A stretch of 64,000 nt of DNA from Adhaeretor mobilis (lineage in GTDB: Bacteria > Planctomycetota > Planctomycetia > Pirellulales > Lacipirellulaceae), in NCBI RefSeq assembly GCF_007741515.1, contig NZ_CP036263.1, positions 2,047,501 to 2,111,500 on the forward strand. The letters run 5' to 3'. Positions 56,775 to 64,000 of this stretch are shown piece by piece (position 1 is the stretch's first letter; each line of letters starts with the position of its first letter). The position numbers and the translations under genes were made by a program. The notes below the pieces were generated by a model, which did no database searches, was not told the DNA's origin, and saw only the letters and a program-made list of their open reading frames with translations.

Positions 56775-57851
56775 ATGTTGCCCTCAAAATCCGAATGCTC
56801 TGCCCGCTTGCCCTGCTTGCTACTCCTACTGGCGGTAGGGCTGACAGCCTGCCCGTTGATGGGTGCCACGGAACCAACTCTGTTTGCGGACAAGCCGGCG
56901 GTGGCAGCAGGAATTGAGGGGCTGCTGGTGCTCAACAATGGCAGCGTTCTAAGTGGCAAGGTGCAGCGATCGGGCCAGTGGTATCGGATATCGCAAGCCG
57001 ACCACTCGCTCATGGAAGTAAGGGCTGAGCGGGTTGATAGCTTCTATCGGACGCTCGCTGAGGCCTACCAAGCCCGCTGTCCGCAGGAGCTACAAACGAC
57101 TCCGCGGAAACACCTGGCCGGGGCCGATTGGTGCCTCCGCCAAGGCTTGCTGGCGGAAGCTGCCGAGCAACTCCAAGCGGCGCGTCGTCTTGACTCGCAG
57201 CATCGGGAACTCCGACGCTTGGAAGGCTTGTTGGAGCTGAAGAAATCTAGCGAGACAAAACCAGTGAAGCGGGTAGCTAAGGAACCTAGGTCTGCTCCGA
57301 TTGCGCTCGCGACACACCAAGAGGTCGCCAAGGTTACTGCAACGGAGGAGTTCTCTCTAGAATCGCGCCGCGAATTCGTGCGCAGCATTCAACCCATGCT
57401 AGTGCAAGGCTGCTCAACAAGCGGTTGCCACTCTTCGACCGGGACGCCTAGCCAGGGGTTTCAGCTAGATCGCTCTGCATTGAACGGCACAGGCGATGCG
57501 CGACTCATTCAGCAAAACTTCGCATCAGTCGTGGCACAGCTCGACCGACAAGATTTAGAGAAGAGCCCGCTGTTGCAACTTGCCAGCAACGCCCACGGGG
57601 CAAGCAAACACGCTCAGCCTGGACTTGAAAAGCCCTCAAAGCCGATGACGAGACACCAGCTTGAACTACTGCATGATTGGTCCCAAAGCGTCGTTGGTTC
57701 GGACAGCTCGGTACAGGCCGACACCGCGGAGAATGGGACCACAAATAATAATGTCACTGCTTCCGAGCAAGAGCCTCAGTCGCAACAAACGGTTCGCGAT
57801 GAGTTCGACCCGGCGATCTTCAATCGCCGGCATGCCGCCGATAGCCGCTAG
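56775..57851 (+). CDS. Exported protein with a CX4CH motif
   Basis: 358 residues. Signal peptide (LPCLLLLLAVGLTACP), then a beta region with LLVLNNGSVLSGKVQ, a helical tetratricopeptide-like stretch, and a cytochrome-like segment FVRSIQPMLVQGCSTSGCHS at about 205-225. CSTSGCH has four residues between the cysteines rather than two, a spacing known for some heme c sites but also compatible with metal binding. The rest is Gln/Ser-rich. Its stop overlaps by 4 bp the convergent sigma-factor gene. Function unknown. Confidence 0.75.
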   Translation: MLPSKSECSARLPCLLLLLAVGLTACPLMGATEPTLFADKPAVAAGIEGLLVLNNGSVLSGKVQRSGQWYRISQADHSLMEVRAERVDSFYRTLAEAYQARCPQELQTTPRKHLAGADWCLRQGLLAEAAEQLQAARRLDSQHRELRRLEGLLELKKSSETKPVKRVAKEPRSAPIALATHQEVAKVTATEEFSLESRREFVRSIQPMLVQGCSTSGCHSSTGTPSQGFQLDRSALNGTGDARLIQQNFASVVAQLDRQDLEKSPLLQLASNAHGASKHAQPGLEKPSKPMTRHQLELLHDWSQSVVGSDSSVQADTAENGTTNNNVTASEQEPQSQQTVRDEFDPAIFNRRHAADSR

Positions 57852-59437
57852 AAACTGCCAGCGCCACTCTCCTCCTTCACATGCTGCTGCAACTCCGTCA
57901 GGAACGCAGCGATTTCTTCGTGGACTGCTTGCGTCTGAGAAATGGCCAGCAAGTTGCTGTTGAGTTGCGAGATCACCCCTTCGCCGGTGCCGTTTTTTTG
58001 CCAAGCATCGGAACGTACGGTTTCTTGCAGGGTTGTGCTGAGGGCCTCCACATCTATCTTGAACTCACCCGTATTGTAGATGCGTGTTTCGAGATGTGCA
58101 TTGGCTTCATCCTTACTAGTAATCACCAGTACATCGTCCCTGACGATGTAGGTGAGGTCTTCCACTTCTCTTAGCAACAACTTAAGCGCCGACTTCAATG
58201 GCAGACTACTCAGCCTAATGGTGATCTCTGTTTCTGGATTTATGGCGAGTGCTTCGAGTGCCTGCATATCGAAGACGATCTGAATGTCGTACTCCTCGCC
58301 AATCGCTTGAATGACTTGGTCGAGTGGAGCATCCCGGTACTCCAACGGCGAATGTTGTTCACGCGTCAGAGCTTGGTAGATTCTTGCTTCGTAAGGGCTT
58401 TTCGTCTTCGGTAAGTAGTCTGAAGAGGCAGCTGAGGCCTGCCCTTTGTGTGCTGTGAAGATCGTTGTTTCGCTGGGCGACGCGACCGCGAGCTGCACGG
58501 CAAAGTCACGCAGCGTCTTGCTCTTGGGTGACTGGTCGTTTGAAACCTCTTCAGTCAAAGGTAGTGCATCGGCATGCTGCTTGCCAGTGCCGGCTTCGTT
58601 CTTGGTAATACCGTACGCAGCACCAGCGACAAGAATCACAGTGGCTAGAACGGCAGCGGGTGCGAGCGAGAGATTCATAGCAATGACCTCGGGGCGTGAG
58701 AGTGTGAGCGCTTTTTGCGAGAGGGTACCCTGAGAAAGGGCCGCAGCTTCCTTGCCGCTAGCCAGTGAAATACTGGCCTGAACTGTGGTATCAATGAGTG
58801 CTTTCAACGGGGCTGCTTCGATCACTTTGCTTGCCGCGGACTTTGTCGCCACCGCCAACGGCAGGCTCACTTTTCGTAGTGCGAGCCGACGGCGCAGGCG
58901 TTCTTTACCCCGCCGCTGACGTCCTTCGACAGTGCGAATCGTGAGCCCCAGCTCGAAGGCGATCTCGGGGTTCTTCTTGCCCAGCAAGTACTGCAAAACC
59001 AAGGGCTCGCGATATTTCTTGGGCAGCCGGTTGAGTTCTTCGTCGAGCACCGCTCGCCAATGCTTGTCGGCCAGATGGTCGAGCATGTCGTCGCCAACGG
59101 TGAGGCTCCTCGCCATGACATCCCCCGGGAGTGAACTTTCTCTGCGACGAGTCCGCCGCTGCGCCGCACGAACTGCCACGCGATACGCAACGCCGTACAA
59201 CCACGGGCCAATGGTACCGGCGACTTCCAATTGATCCGCTTTTTGAGTGAGTACCAAGAACGTTGCCTGAAAAGCCTCTTCGGCATCTTGCCGATGGCCG
59301 AGCACCCGCGTGCAAACCCCAAACACCAACCGGCTATGTCGCTCGACCAACTCTCGAAATGCCTGCTCGTCGCACGTTTGCACGAAACGCGCCAGCAAAA
59401 GCGCATCGGTTACAGCGGTAGTGTCTGAGGGCGGCAA
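57848..59437 (-). CDS. ECF sigma factor fused to a membrane helix and STN-like domain
   Basis: 529 residues. Region 2 at about 17-100 (DEQAFRELVERHSRLVF, QDAEEAFQATFLVL), region 4 at 130-185 (LDEELNRLPKKYREPLVLQY, HTH NPEIAFELGLTIRTVEGRQRR in pieces), a membrane helix at 258-277, then a secretin/TonB short N-terminal-like domain at about 365-440 (SPLEYRDAPLDQVIQAIGEEYDIQIVFD) and a following NolW-like segment ending IAAFLTELQ. The fusion joins a transcription factor to an extracytoplasmic sensor. TTG 59437 with GGGGA upstream is the likely start. Confidence 0.9.
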   Translation of the reverse strand: MPPSDTTAVTDALLLARFVQTCDEQAFRELVERHSRLVFGVCTRVLGHRQDAEEAFQATFLVLTQKADQLEVAGTIGPWLYGVAYRVAVRAAQRRTRRRESSLPGDVMARSLTVGDDMLDHLADKHWRAVLDEELNRLPKKYREPLVLQYLLGKKNPEIAFELGLTIRTVEGRQRRGKERLRRRLALRKVSLPLAVATKSAASKVIEAAPLKALIDTTVQASISLASGKEAAALSQGTLSQKALTLSRPEVIAMNLSLAPAAVLATVILVAGAAYGITKNEAGTGKQHADALPLTEEVSNDQSPKSKTLRDFAVQLAVASPSETTIFTAHKGQASAASSDYLPKTKSPYEARIYQALTREQHSPLEYRDAPLDQVIQAIGEEYDIQIVFDMQALEALAINPETEITIRLSSLPLKSALKLLLREVEDLTYIVRDDVLVITSKDEANAHLETRIYNTGEFKIDVEALSTTLQETVRSDAWQKNGTGEGVISQLNSNLLAISQTQAVHEEIAAFLTELQQHVKEESGAGSF

Positions 59438-59922
59438 CGGGTAGTTCCCCGGGATGAGTGCGTTGGTCGTTCTACTATGATAATCCCGCGAGAAGAGAAA
59501 CTCCGCCGGAAATTCTTGAGGGAATTAGCTCTTCGCAAAATAGTAGCTCGGCCATGTTGGCTGAGTAGGGGGAATCCCCTGCCATAGAGTCATTCCAGAC
59601 CTTTCAGCGGCATGAAATGTAGCCCTGTTTCACTCAGGCTGAAGGCAGTGATCTGCATCGCTTTGCCCAAAAAGGGGAGCCAAAACGGGCGAACTTCATG
59701 TCGGTACTCGCCTGCTAGGTGTGTAAATTCCCGTGCCGGGTACCCTACTACTGGGCATGTTCGCCAGCAGTGCCGTGATGCTGCAGCGCAGGCGTGTACT
59801 GCGGCCCTTCGGGCAACTTAAGAGGGAGTGGCCCCTCCGACGAAACTCTCACGATCTGTTGGAATTGTGAGTGTGCCGCGGTTCTACTCAGGCCCGATGC
59901 ACCGAGCTACCTAGCCACCGAG
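59438..59922. other. Intergenic region without a clear gene
   Basis: Short frames only. A small AGGGGGAATCCCCT hairpin lies near 59568. It contains the promoter for the sigma fusion and the end of the lipoprotein gene. Confidence 0.4.
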
Positions 59923-60369
59923 CTACTTGCTGAAAAGCGGCGGCAGCTTGGTAACGGTTGGTTCGTTAGGAATGGCCGGCTCAGCAGGAGTCACTGGCAA
60001 CGGTTCAGCAGCCACTTGTGGCTTAGCCGAAATCTCTGACCGCATGGCTGCTGCATTTTTTGCGAACGTCTGGAATGTGACCGGCTCAATTTGCAAATCG
60101 TAATTGAGCGGAGTGCCTGTGACCTCAGGAACTGTTTTTTCGTGAGAAACTTCCAGTTCTTCATGAGAAGCTTCCAGCACGTGAACTTCCCCTGCATTCT
60201 GCTGAGAACCGCCAGCAAACGCCGAGCCGGCTCTGCCACGTGTTGAAGAGTAAGGCCCCGGTGCGACGGGCGAACCGTAGTCGTAGCAGTCGCTACACGC
60301 GCGGCATCCGCCACTAGCGGCCAGGATTAGCAGCAAGCAAGAAATCCGATGCGTCACGGTGTGAGCCAT
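59923..60369 (-). CDS. Lipoprotein with N-terminal cysteine pair
   Basis: 148 residues. A lipobox (LILAASGGC) ends the signal; the mature protein begins CRACSDCYDYGSPVAPG, then runs into a Ser/Gly-rich and a Pro/Ala-rich, mostly disordered tail (VTPAEPAIPNEPTV). ATG 60369 is chosen because the lipoprotein signal follows; the longer frame from 60501 would bury it. The CxxxCxDYGSPVxP opening recurs in planctomycete surface lipoproteins as I remember them. Outer-membrane or periplasmic location, unknown role. Confidence 0.75.
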   Translation of the reverse strand: MAHTVTHRISCLLLILAASGGCRACSDCYDYGSPVAPGPYSSTRGRAGSAFAGGSQQNAGEVHVLEASHEELEVSHEKTVPEVTGTPLNYDLQIEPVTFQTFAKNAAAMRSEISAKPQVAAEPLPVTPAEPAIPNEPTVTKLPPLFSK

Positions 60370-60556
60370 CCTAGAACCTTTTGACCACGGCATTCGTTGT
60401 GAAAACCAACGCCCATCATTAAAAGTAGTGATGAAAAGTAGCGACGAACCGCGAGCCAGATGCGGGTAGTCCCTACAATTATCGGCAATCTTGAGGCCCA
60501 CAATTCACTGAAACCGGCTCTCAAGACGCAAGCAGTCATGCCGCCTGCTAGCATTC

Positions 60557-61231
60557 TCAGGTGAGCGATAGCGCCGCGAATATCCGATCGTCTGCTAGCG
60601 ACTCGGCCATGAACTTCACGCCGTCGAAGGTATGCGTGCTACTATGCTCGCTCGGTACGGCAACGCAGAAAGCGTGAGCGGCAATGGCGGCTCGACAACC
60701 GATCTCGCTGTCCTCGAGAACCAGCATCTCTGTGGGTTTCACGCCGTGTCGCTCTGCTGCTAGCAAGTAAACGTCGGGTGCCGGCTTGCCGTGGGTGATG
60801 TCTTCGGCAGTCAGGATGAATTCGAACCGTTCTCGCAGGTCAGTGAGCCGGAGGATGTGCTCCACAAACACGCGGCCGCTACTAGTGGCAATGCCCTTGG
60901 GGATCTGCGCCTTCTCTAGCGAGGAAAGCAAATCGAGCAGGCCGGGCATCGGCTGGAGCTTTTCTTCGAGAAGCGAGCCGAAGACCTCTGCGGATTCTTC
61001 GGCCAGCTGGTCGGTGGTGTCTGGCAATTCGTGGTAGTCGATCATTCGCTGCAAGGCATCGGGCGCTTTGCGACCCATCATTTGGTTGCGTAATTCCTCA
61101 GTGAATTCTTTCCCCCGTCGCGCGAGGACCGTCACGCCTACCTCTTGGTAGACGTCTTCGGTGTTGAACATTAGGCCGTCGAGATCGAAGGTGACGGCTT
61201 TGATCGCTGGTTGGTTTGGTTCTTCAGACAT
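60557..61231 (-). CDS. HAD-family hydrolase, beta-phosphoglucomutase-like
   Basis: 224 residues, cytoplasmic. Motif I VTFDLDGLMFNTEDVY (nucleophile Asp and acid/base Asp), a helical cap, motif II ATSSGR, motif III Lys in HGKPAPDVYLLAAERHG and motif IV VLEDSEIGCRAA. The DGxLxxTE form is that of phosphatases and phosphomutases of the beta-PGM subfamily. The exact sugar phosphate is not deducible. It is 26 bp upstream on the same strand of nothing closer than the lipoprotein gene and 26 bp downstream of the membrane protein gene. Confidence 0.92.
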   Translation of the reverse strand: MSEEPNQPAIKAVTFDLDGLMFNTEDVYQEVGVTVLARRGKEFTEELRNQMMGRKAPDALQRMIDYHELPDTTDQLAEESAEVFGSLLEEKLQPMPGLLDLLSSLEKAQIPKGIATSSGRVFVEHILRLTDLRERFEFILTAEDITHGKPAPDVYLLAAERHGVKPTEMLVLEDSEIGCRAAIAAHAFCVAVPSEHSSTHTFDGVKFMAESLADDRIFAALSLT

Positions 61232-61257
61232 CGCTTTGTATTCATTTCTTGCTGATG

Positions 61258-62910
61258 CTAACGGTCTAGTTTGTAGACCGCATAGGTTGCGTTTTCGTAG
61301 ACCACGGGCAATCGAAGATTAGGCGAATTGCGTGTGATGGCGTGAGTTGCACGGTGGTCCCTCGCCAATGTCGGGATGCGGTGGCGCGCTTGGTTGGCCA
61401 GCGTGCCGACAGCGCGCTCGCTGCCGCCCGGATTGTAAACATTGCGACAGCGTGCGTACCAGTCAATAATTCCCACGGCATCTTGCGGGATGTCCTTCCA
61501 GTTTGCCACATCTCCGCGCGCTGCGTACCACTTGAAAGATTGAGCCTGGCGATCAACCAGGAAAATTGCATCGGGAGGCGTCTCTTCGCGAATCCAATCG
61601 CAGGCGTCTTGCCAATCTTCTAAGGTTGCCATCTGCCTAGCGCCAGGCGGTTTCGGGTTCTTCCAACGGTCACCAACCGAACCCACCAGATGCCACCCCG
61701 CGGTGAACATTGCCGCCAGCACAACGCAACTCGATAACCAACTCGGGGAGCTACGGGCCGGCGACTCGTCGGCGATCCTCCTCGACAATTGTCCTGCGAG
61801 CAATGCAACTCCCATGGCAGTTGCCAGCGGCACGGCAACATCTGCTTGTCGGAACCAGTAGTAACGCAAGAGGCTGGCACCTTGGTCGGGCTGATTACGC
61901 AGCAGGAGTTCCAGCCCCGCTCCTACAAGACTCATCCCGACCGAGAATGCCGCGAACACGACTAAGCATCGCAGCCCTTCTCTCTGAGTTACGCCTTCCT
62001 TTCCGTTGACTATGTCACCCTTCGTTTCGTCCTTGCCGCGATTCACAGCCAGCCACACTCCGAGCATTGCTGCGAGCAACCAAGAAAAACGCATGGCTTT
62101 CCACGAGAGTTCTTTCGGATCGAGTTCCAGCATCGCCAAGTGGTGGGGCAGTCGTTCAAACACATAGATCCGCGCCGCTTCGTGCTGCTCCGCAGTTGGC
62201 GTGCCGGAGTTGAGGAGCAGGGTCGGCACCAAACCGGGCAAGGCCAACAGTCCGCCCAAGCAGAGCCCAATGCTTGCCTCGCGGAAGCTAGGTCGCGCTG
62301 CTCGCTCAACGGTGAGCAGAACAAACAAGCTTCCCAATACGGCCCAACCGCCAACCAGCGGGTGAAAGGCCGAGGCAACTCCCAGCCAAATCCACGTGGC
62401 AGTCCAGCGGCTCTGGACCATTGCCGTCATGCCGAGCAGGAAGAATCCGTAGGCGAAGCACTTCCCTTCGATACCGCCGATGACCCACTCACCGGCGAAG
62501 TTCCCCCAGTAAATCAGTGCCGGGAACAGGGCAGCAGCAAGCGGCGCTGCCCAACGCGATGGCGCAATCTGCCAAGCCAGCCGCTGCCACCCGAAAGCAA
62601 GTAGCAGCCAGGCAGCGATACGGCCGACCCAGGCGGTGGTTTCGAGTGAGAATATCCGCGTGAGCCAGCCCACGGTCCAGTAGAAAACCAGATGGGCGTC
62701 AGCCGTATCGAGAAACGAATCGCCCGGACAATAGCTGGCGTCCCAGTAGTGTTTCGCCTTGGCCAGATACTGGGTTTCGTTCACATGAGGCGCAGGGGCA
62801 CCGCCAAGGGTAAAGAAAAGGAGAAAAATCAGCGCTAGCTCGAAGTACCGTGCCCCGCGGTGAGGTTTCAAGTGATGGTGCTGCAAGTTTTGTTGCTCAA
62901 TTTGCCTCAT
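61258..62910 (-). CDS. Polytopic membrane protein with a DUF6798-like C-terminus
   Basis: 550 residues with about ten membrane helices. The N-terminal loop has NETQYLAKAKHYWD and FLDTADAHLVFYW, as in GT-C-like membrane proteins, and SAFHPLVGGWAVLG is a conserved transmembrane segment. The C-terminal soluble part (EDWQDACDWIREETPPDAIF, AQSFKWYAARGDVANWKDIP) resembles the DUF6798 type. Possibly a lipid-linked sugar transferase; that is inference. It shares an operon with the HAD gene 26 bp downstream. Confidence 0.8.
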   Translation of the reverse strand: MRQIEQQNLQHHHLKPHRGARYFELALIFLLFFTLGGAPAPHVNETQYLAKAKHYWDASYCPGDSFLDTADAHLVFYWTVGWLTRIFSLETTAWVGRIAAWLLLAFGWQRLAWQIAPSRWAAPLAAALFPALIYWGNFAGEWVIGGIEGKCFAYGFFLLGMTAMVQSRWTATWIWLGVASAFHPLVGGWAVLGSLFVLLTVERAARPSFREASIGLCLGGLLALPGLVPTLLLNSGTPTAEQHEAARIYVFERLPHHLAMLELDPKELSWKAMRFSWLLAAMLGVWLAVNRGKDETKGDIVNGKEGVTQREGLRCLVVFAAFSVGMSLVGAGLELLLRNQPDQGASLLRYYWFRQADVAVPLATAMGVALLAGQLSRRIADESPARSSPSWLSSCVVLAAMFTAGWHLVGSVGDRWKNPKPPGARQMATLEDWQDACDWIREETPPDAIFLVDRQAQSFKWYAARGDVANWKDIPQDAVGIIDWYARCRNVYNPGGSERAVGTLANQARHRIPTLARDHRATHAITRNSPNLRLPVVYENATYAVYKLDR

Positions 62911-63002
62911 CCCTTTACATTAAGCCAACCAGCGGGGGTATGACAGCCCCGCGAACAGTTGCTTCCGGACAAAATAAATCTAACCAACGGATTGATTTCG
63001 CT

Positions 63003-63830
63003 ATGGAACTTTTCACTCTCGACGGTGTCTTCACGATCGAAAGTCTCTTCACCCTCTTCATGCTCATCCTGCTGCAGGCGGTACTGGGTTTTGACAACTT
63101 GCTCTACATTTCGATAGAGTCCAAGCGTGCCCCAGTTGAGAGCCAGGCGAGCGTGCGTAAGTGGGGCATCCTGTTAGCAGTGGCTCTACGGCTAGTACTG
63201 CTATTCGTGGTGATGAAGGTGCTGAAACTTGTCGCGGAGCCACTTTTTGGCTTGCATTGGGAGGGCATCCTTGAATTCGAGGCTACTCTCCATGCAATCA
63301 TCGAACTCATCGGGGGCATTTTTATCCTCTACACCGCCTTGCGAGAGATCATGCACATGCTGGCGGTCGAGCACTTGGAAGGGCATGGGAAGCAGAAACC
63401 CAAGTCGGTAGTCAGCGTGGTGACTACGATCGTGATCATGAACCTGATCTTCTCCTTCGACTCAATCCTCAGCGCCCTTGCTCTGACCGAAGTGTTCGTC
63501 ATCATGGCAGTGGCGATCGTCATCAGCGGTATCATGATGGTATGGCTGGCCGACCATGTTTCCGACTTCCTCCGGAAGAACCGCATGTACGAAGTGCTCG
63601 GCCTGTTCATTCTATTCATCGTTGGGGTGATGCTGATCTCCGAGGGAGGGCATCTCGCGCATCTGAAGTTGTTCGGCTACGAGGTGGAAGCGATGGCCAA
63701 AACGACGTTCTACTTCGTGATCGCCATCCTCGTGGTCATCGACGTGGTGCAGGGCCGTTACCAAAAGAAGTTGCTGGCACAGCGTGAGCACGAATTGGCG
63801 CACTCGACCGATACGGCACCGGTGGCTTAA
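63003..63830 (+). CDS. TerC-family integral membrane protein
   Basis: 275 residues with seven or eight membrane helices. It has the paired acidic motifs of the family, GFDNLLYIS in the second helix and FSFDSILSALALT later, which sit in the membrane and resemble metal-transport sites. TerC proteins are linked to manganese export and tellurite resistance. The ATG at 63003 opens MELFTLDGVF; a longer frame from 62850 overlaps the divergent gene and is rejected. Confidence 0.9.
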   Translation: MELFTLDGVFTIESLFTLFMLILLQAVLGFDNLLYISIESKRAPVESQASVRKWGILLAVALRLVLLFVVMKVLKLVAEPLFGLHWEGILEFEATLHAIIELIGGIFILYTALREIMHMLAVEHLEGHGKQKPKSVVSVVTTIVIMNLIFSFDSILSALALTEVFVIMAVAIVISGIMMVWLADHVSDFLRKNRMYEVLGLFILFIVGVMLISEGGHLAHLKLFGYEVEAMAKTTFYFVIAILVVIDVVQGRYQKKLLAQREHELAHSTDTAPVA

Positions 63831-63863
63831 TCGCGTCCTCTATGTGGAAGTTGCAATATCGGA

Positions 63864-63872
63864 TGCTATAAT
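63864..63872 (+). promoter_or_regulatory. Extended -10 promoter element
   Basis: TGCTATAAT is a consensus extended -10 box, 52 bp upstream of the last start codon. No good -35 is present, as expected of an extended -10 promoter. Confidence 0.6.
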
Positions 63873-63923
63873 GCAATCTAGCTCCCAATCTTGCGTATTG
63901 CCTGTTTGTAAGAAGGTGAAGTC

Positions 63924-64000
63924 ATGAGCATCGTCCCCTCCAACCTCCAACATGCCCCCGACTATGCTTGGGAGGTAGCGACACTCTTTCCCCAGCAAGG
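63924..64000 (+). CDS. Start of a Uma2-type (DUF820) endonuclease-like gene, truncated by window edge
   Basis: The first 25 codons give MSIVPSNLQHAPDYAWEVAT and LFPQQG. The WEVATLFPxQG opening is that of Uma2-family proteins, abundant in planctomycetes and cyanobacteria with a PD-(D/E)XK restriction-like fold. AAGGTG lies six bases before the ATG and the extended -10 promoter precedes it. The catalytic residues lie outside the window. Confidence 0.65.
   Translation, partial: MSIVPSNLQHAPDYAWEVATLFPQQ

Overview
The window reads as a chromosomal stretch of a planctomycete, most likely of the Pirellulales. This is inferred from family content, not from any search. The markers are PEP-CTERM proteins with dockerin-like DxDGxDFLxWQR segments, a DUF1559 pseudopilin-like protein, an ECF sigma factor followed by a FecR-type protein, DUF1571, DUF547 and DUF6798 proteins, Tat-exported Gfo/Idh oxidoreductases, a kinase with DMG in place of DFG, and a sigma factor with a C-terminal membrane and STN-like extension. 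Outer-membrane lipid A genes (lpxC, lpxA) and an OmpH/Skp chaperone indicate a diderm envelope.

Layout. 0-7.6 kb: a 5'-truncated L-serine dehydratase, a decayed DinB/DUF1572 fragment, one unrecognised gene, a Y-family polymerase, CorA, dihydroorotase and a Crp/Fnr regulator. 7.7-17 kb: a small zinc-finger-like membrane protein whose 3' end overlaps a five-repeat YHS-like protein; a dolichol-P-type glycosyltransferase pair; a Cys-rich lipoprotein; DUF547; an FGE-fold protein without catalytic cysteines; a Gfo/Idh oxidoreductase. 17.5-23 kb: a GH1 beta-glucosidase followed by decayed DNA: the 3' end of an endonuclease/exonuclease/phosphatase gene, an ISAs1-family transposase with two frameshifts, an integrase tail containing a tRNA 3'-end copy, and a PQQ beta-propeller gene with an in-frame stop.

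23-38.5 kb is a coherent accessory block. It holds two paralogous PEP-CTERM proteins, a transthyretin-like lipoprotein, DUF1559, FecR and an ECF sigma factor on the minus strand. Diverging from them are two PEP-CTERM proteins, a glucose/sorbosone-dehydrogenase-like PEP-CTERM protein and two tandem GH172 (DUF2961) glycosidases. The block ends with an integrase relic beside tRNA-Val(TAC). A 22-bp copy of that tRNA's 3' end lies in direct orientation at 20868, so 20.9-38.5 kb can be read as a decayed tRNA-Val-integrated island whose cargo looks like regulated, surface-displayed glycan processing.

38.6-64 kb returns to ordinary genes: a membrane protein, a c-type cytochrome-like protein, a Ser/Thr kinase, NADP-isocitrate dehydrogenase, a sugar isomerase-like protein, a ribbon-helix-helix protein, DUF1571, an MBL hydrolase, an FHA-GAF histidine kinase, OmpH, then lpxC-lpxA-Gfo/Idh (a possible UDP-GlcNAc3N branch of lipid A synthesis), an ABC-2 permease, acylphosphatase, the sigma-STN fusion, an HAD phosphatase, a DUF6798-type membrane protein, TerC and the start of a Uma2 endonuclease-like gene. 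Two intergenic regions (47.8-48.1 and 54.1-54.7 kb) carry related inverted-repeat elements. No CRISPR array, rRNA or replication origin was seen.
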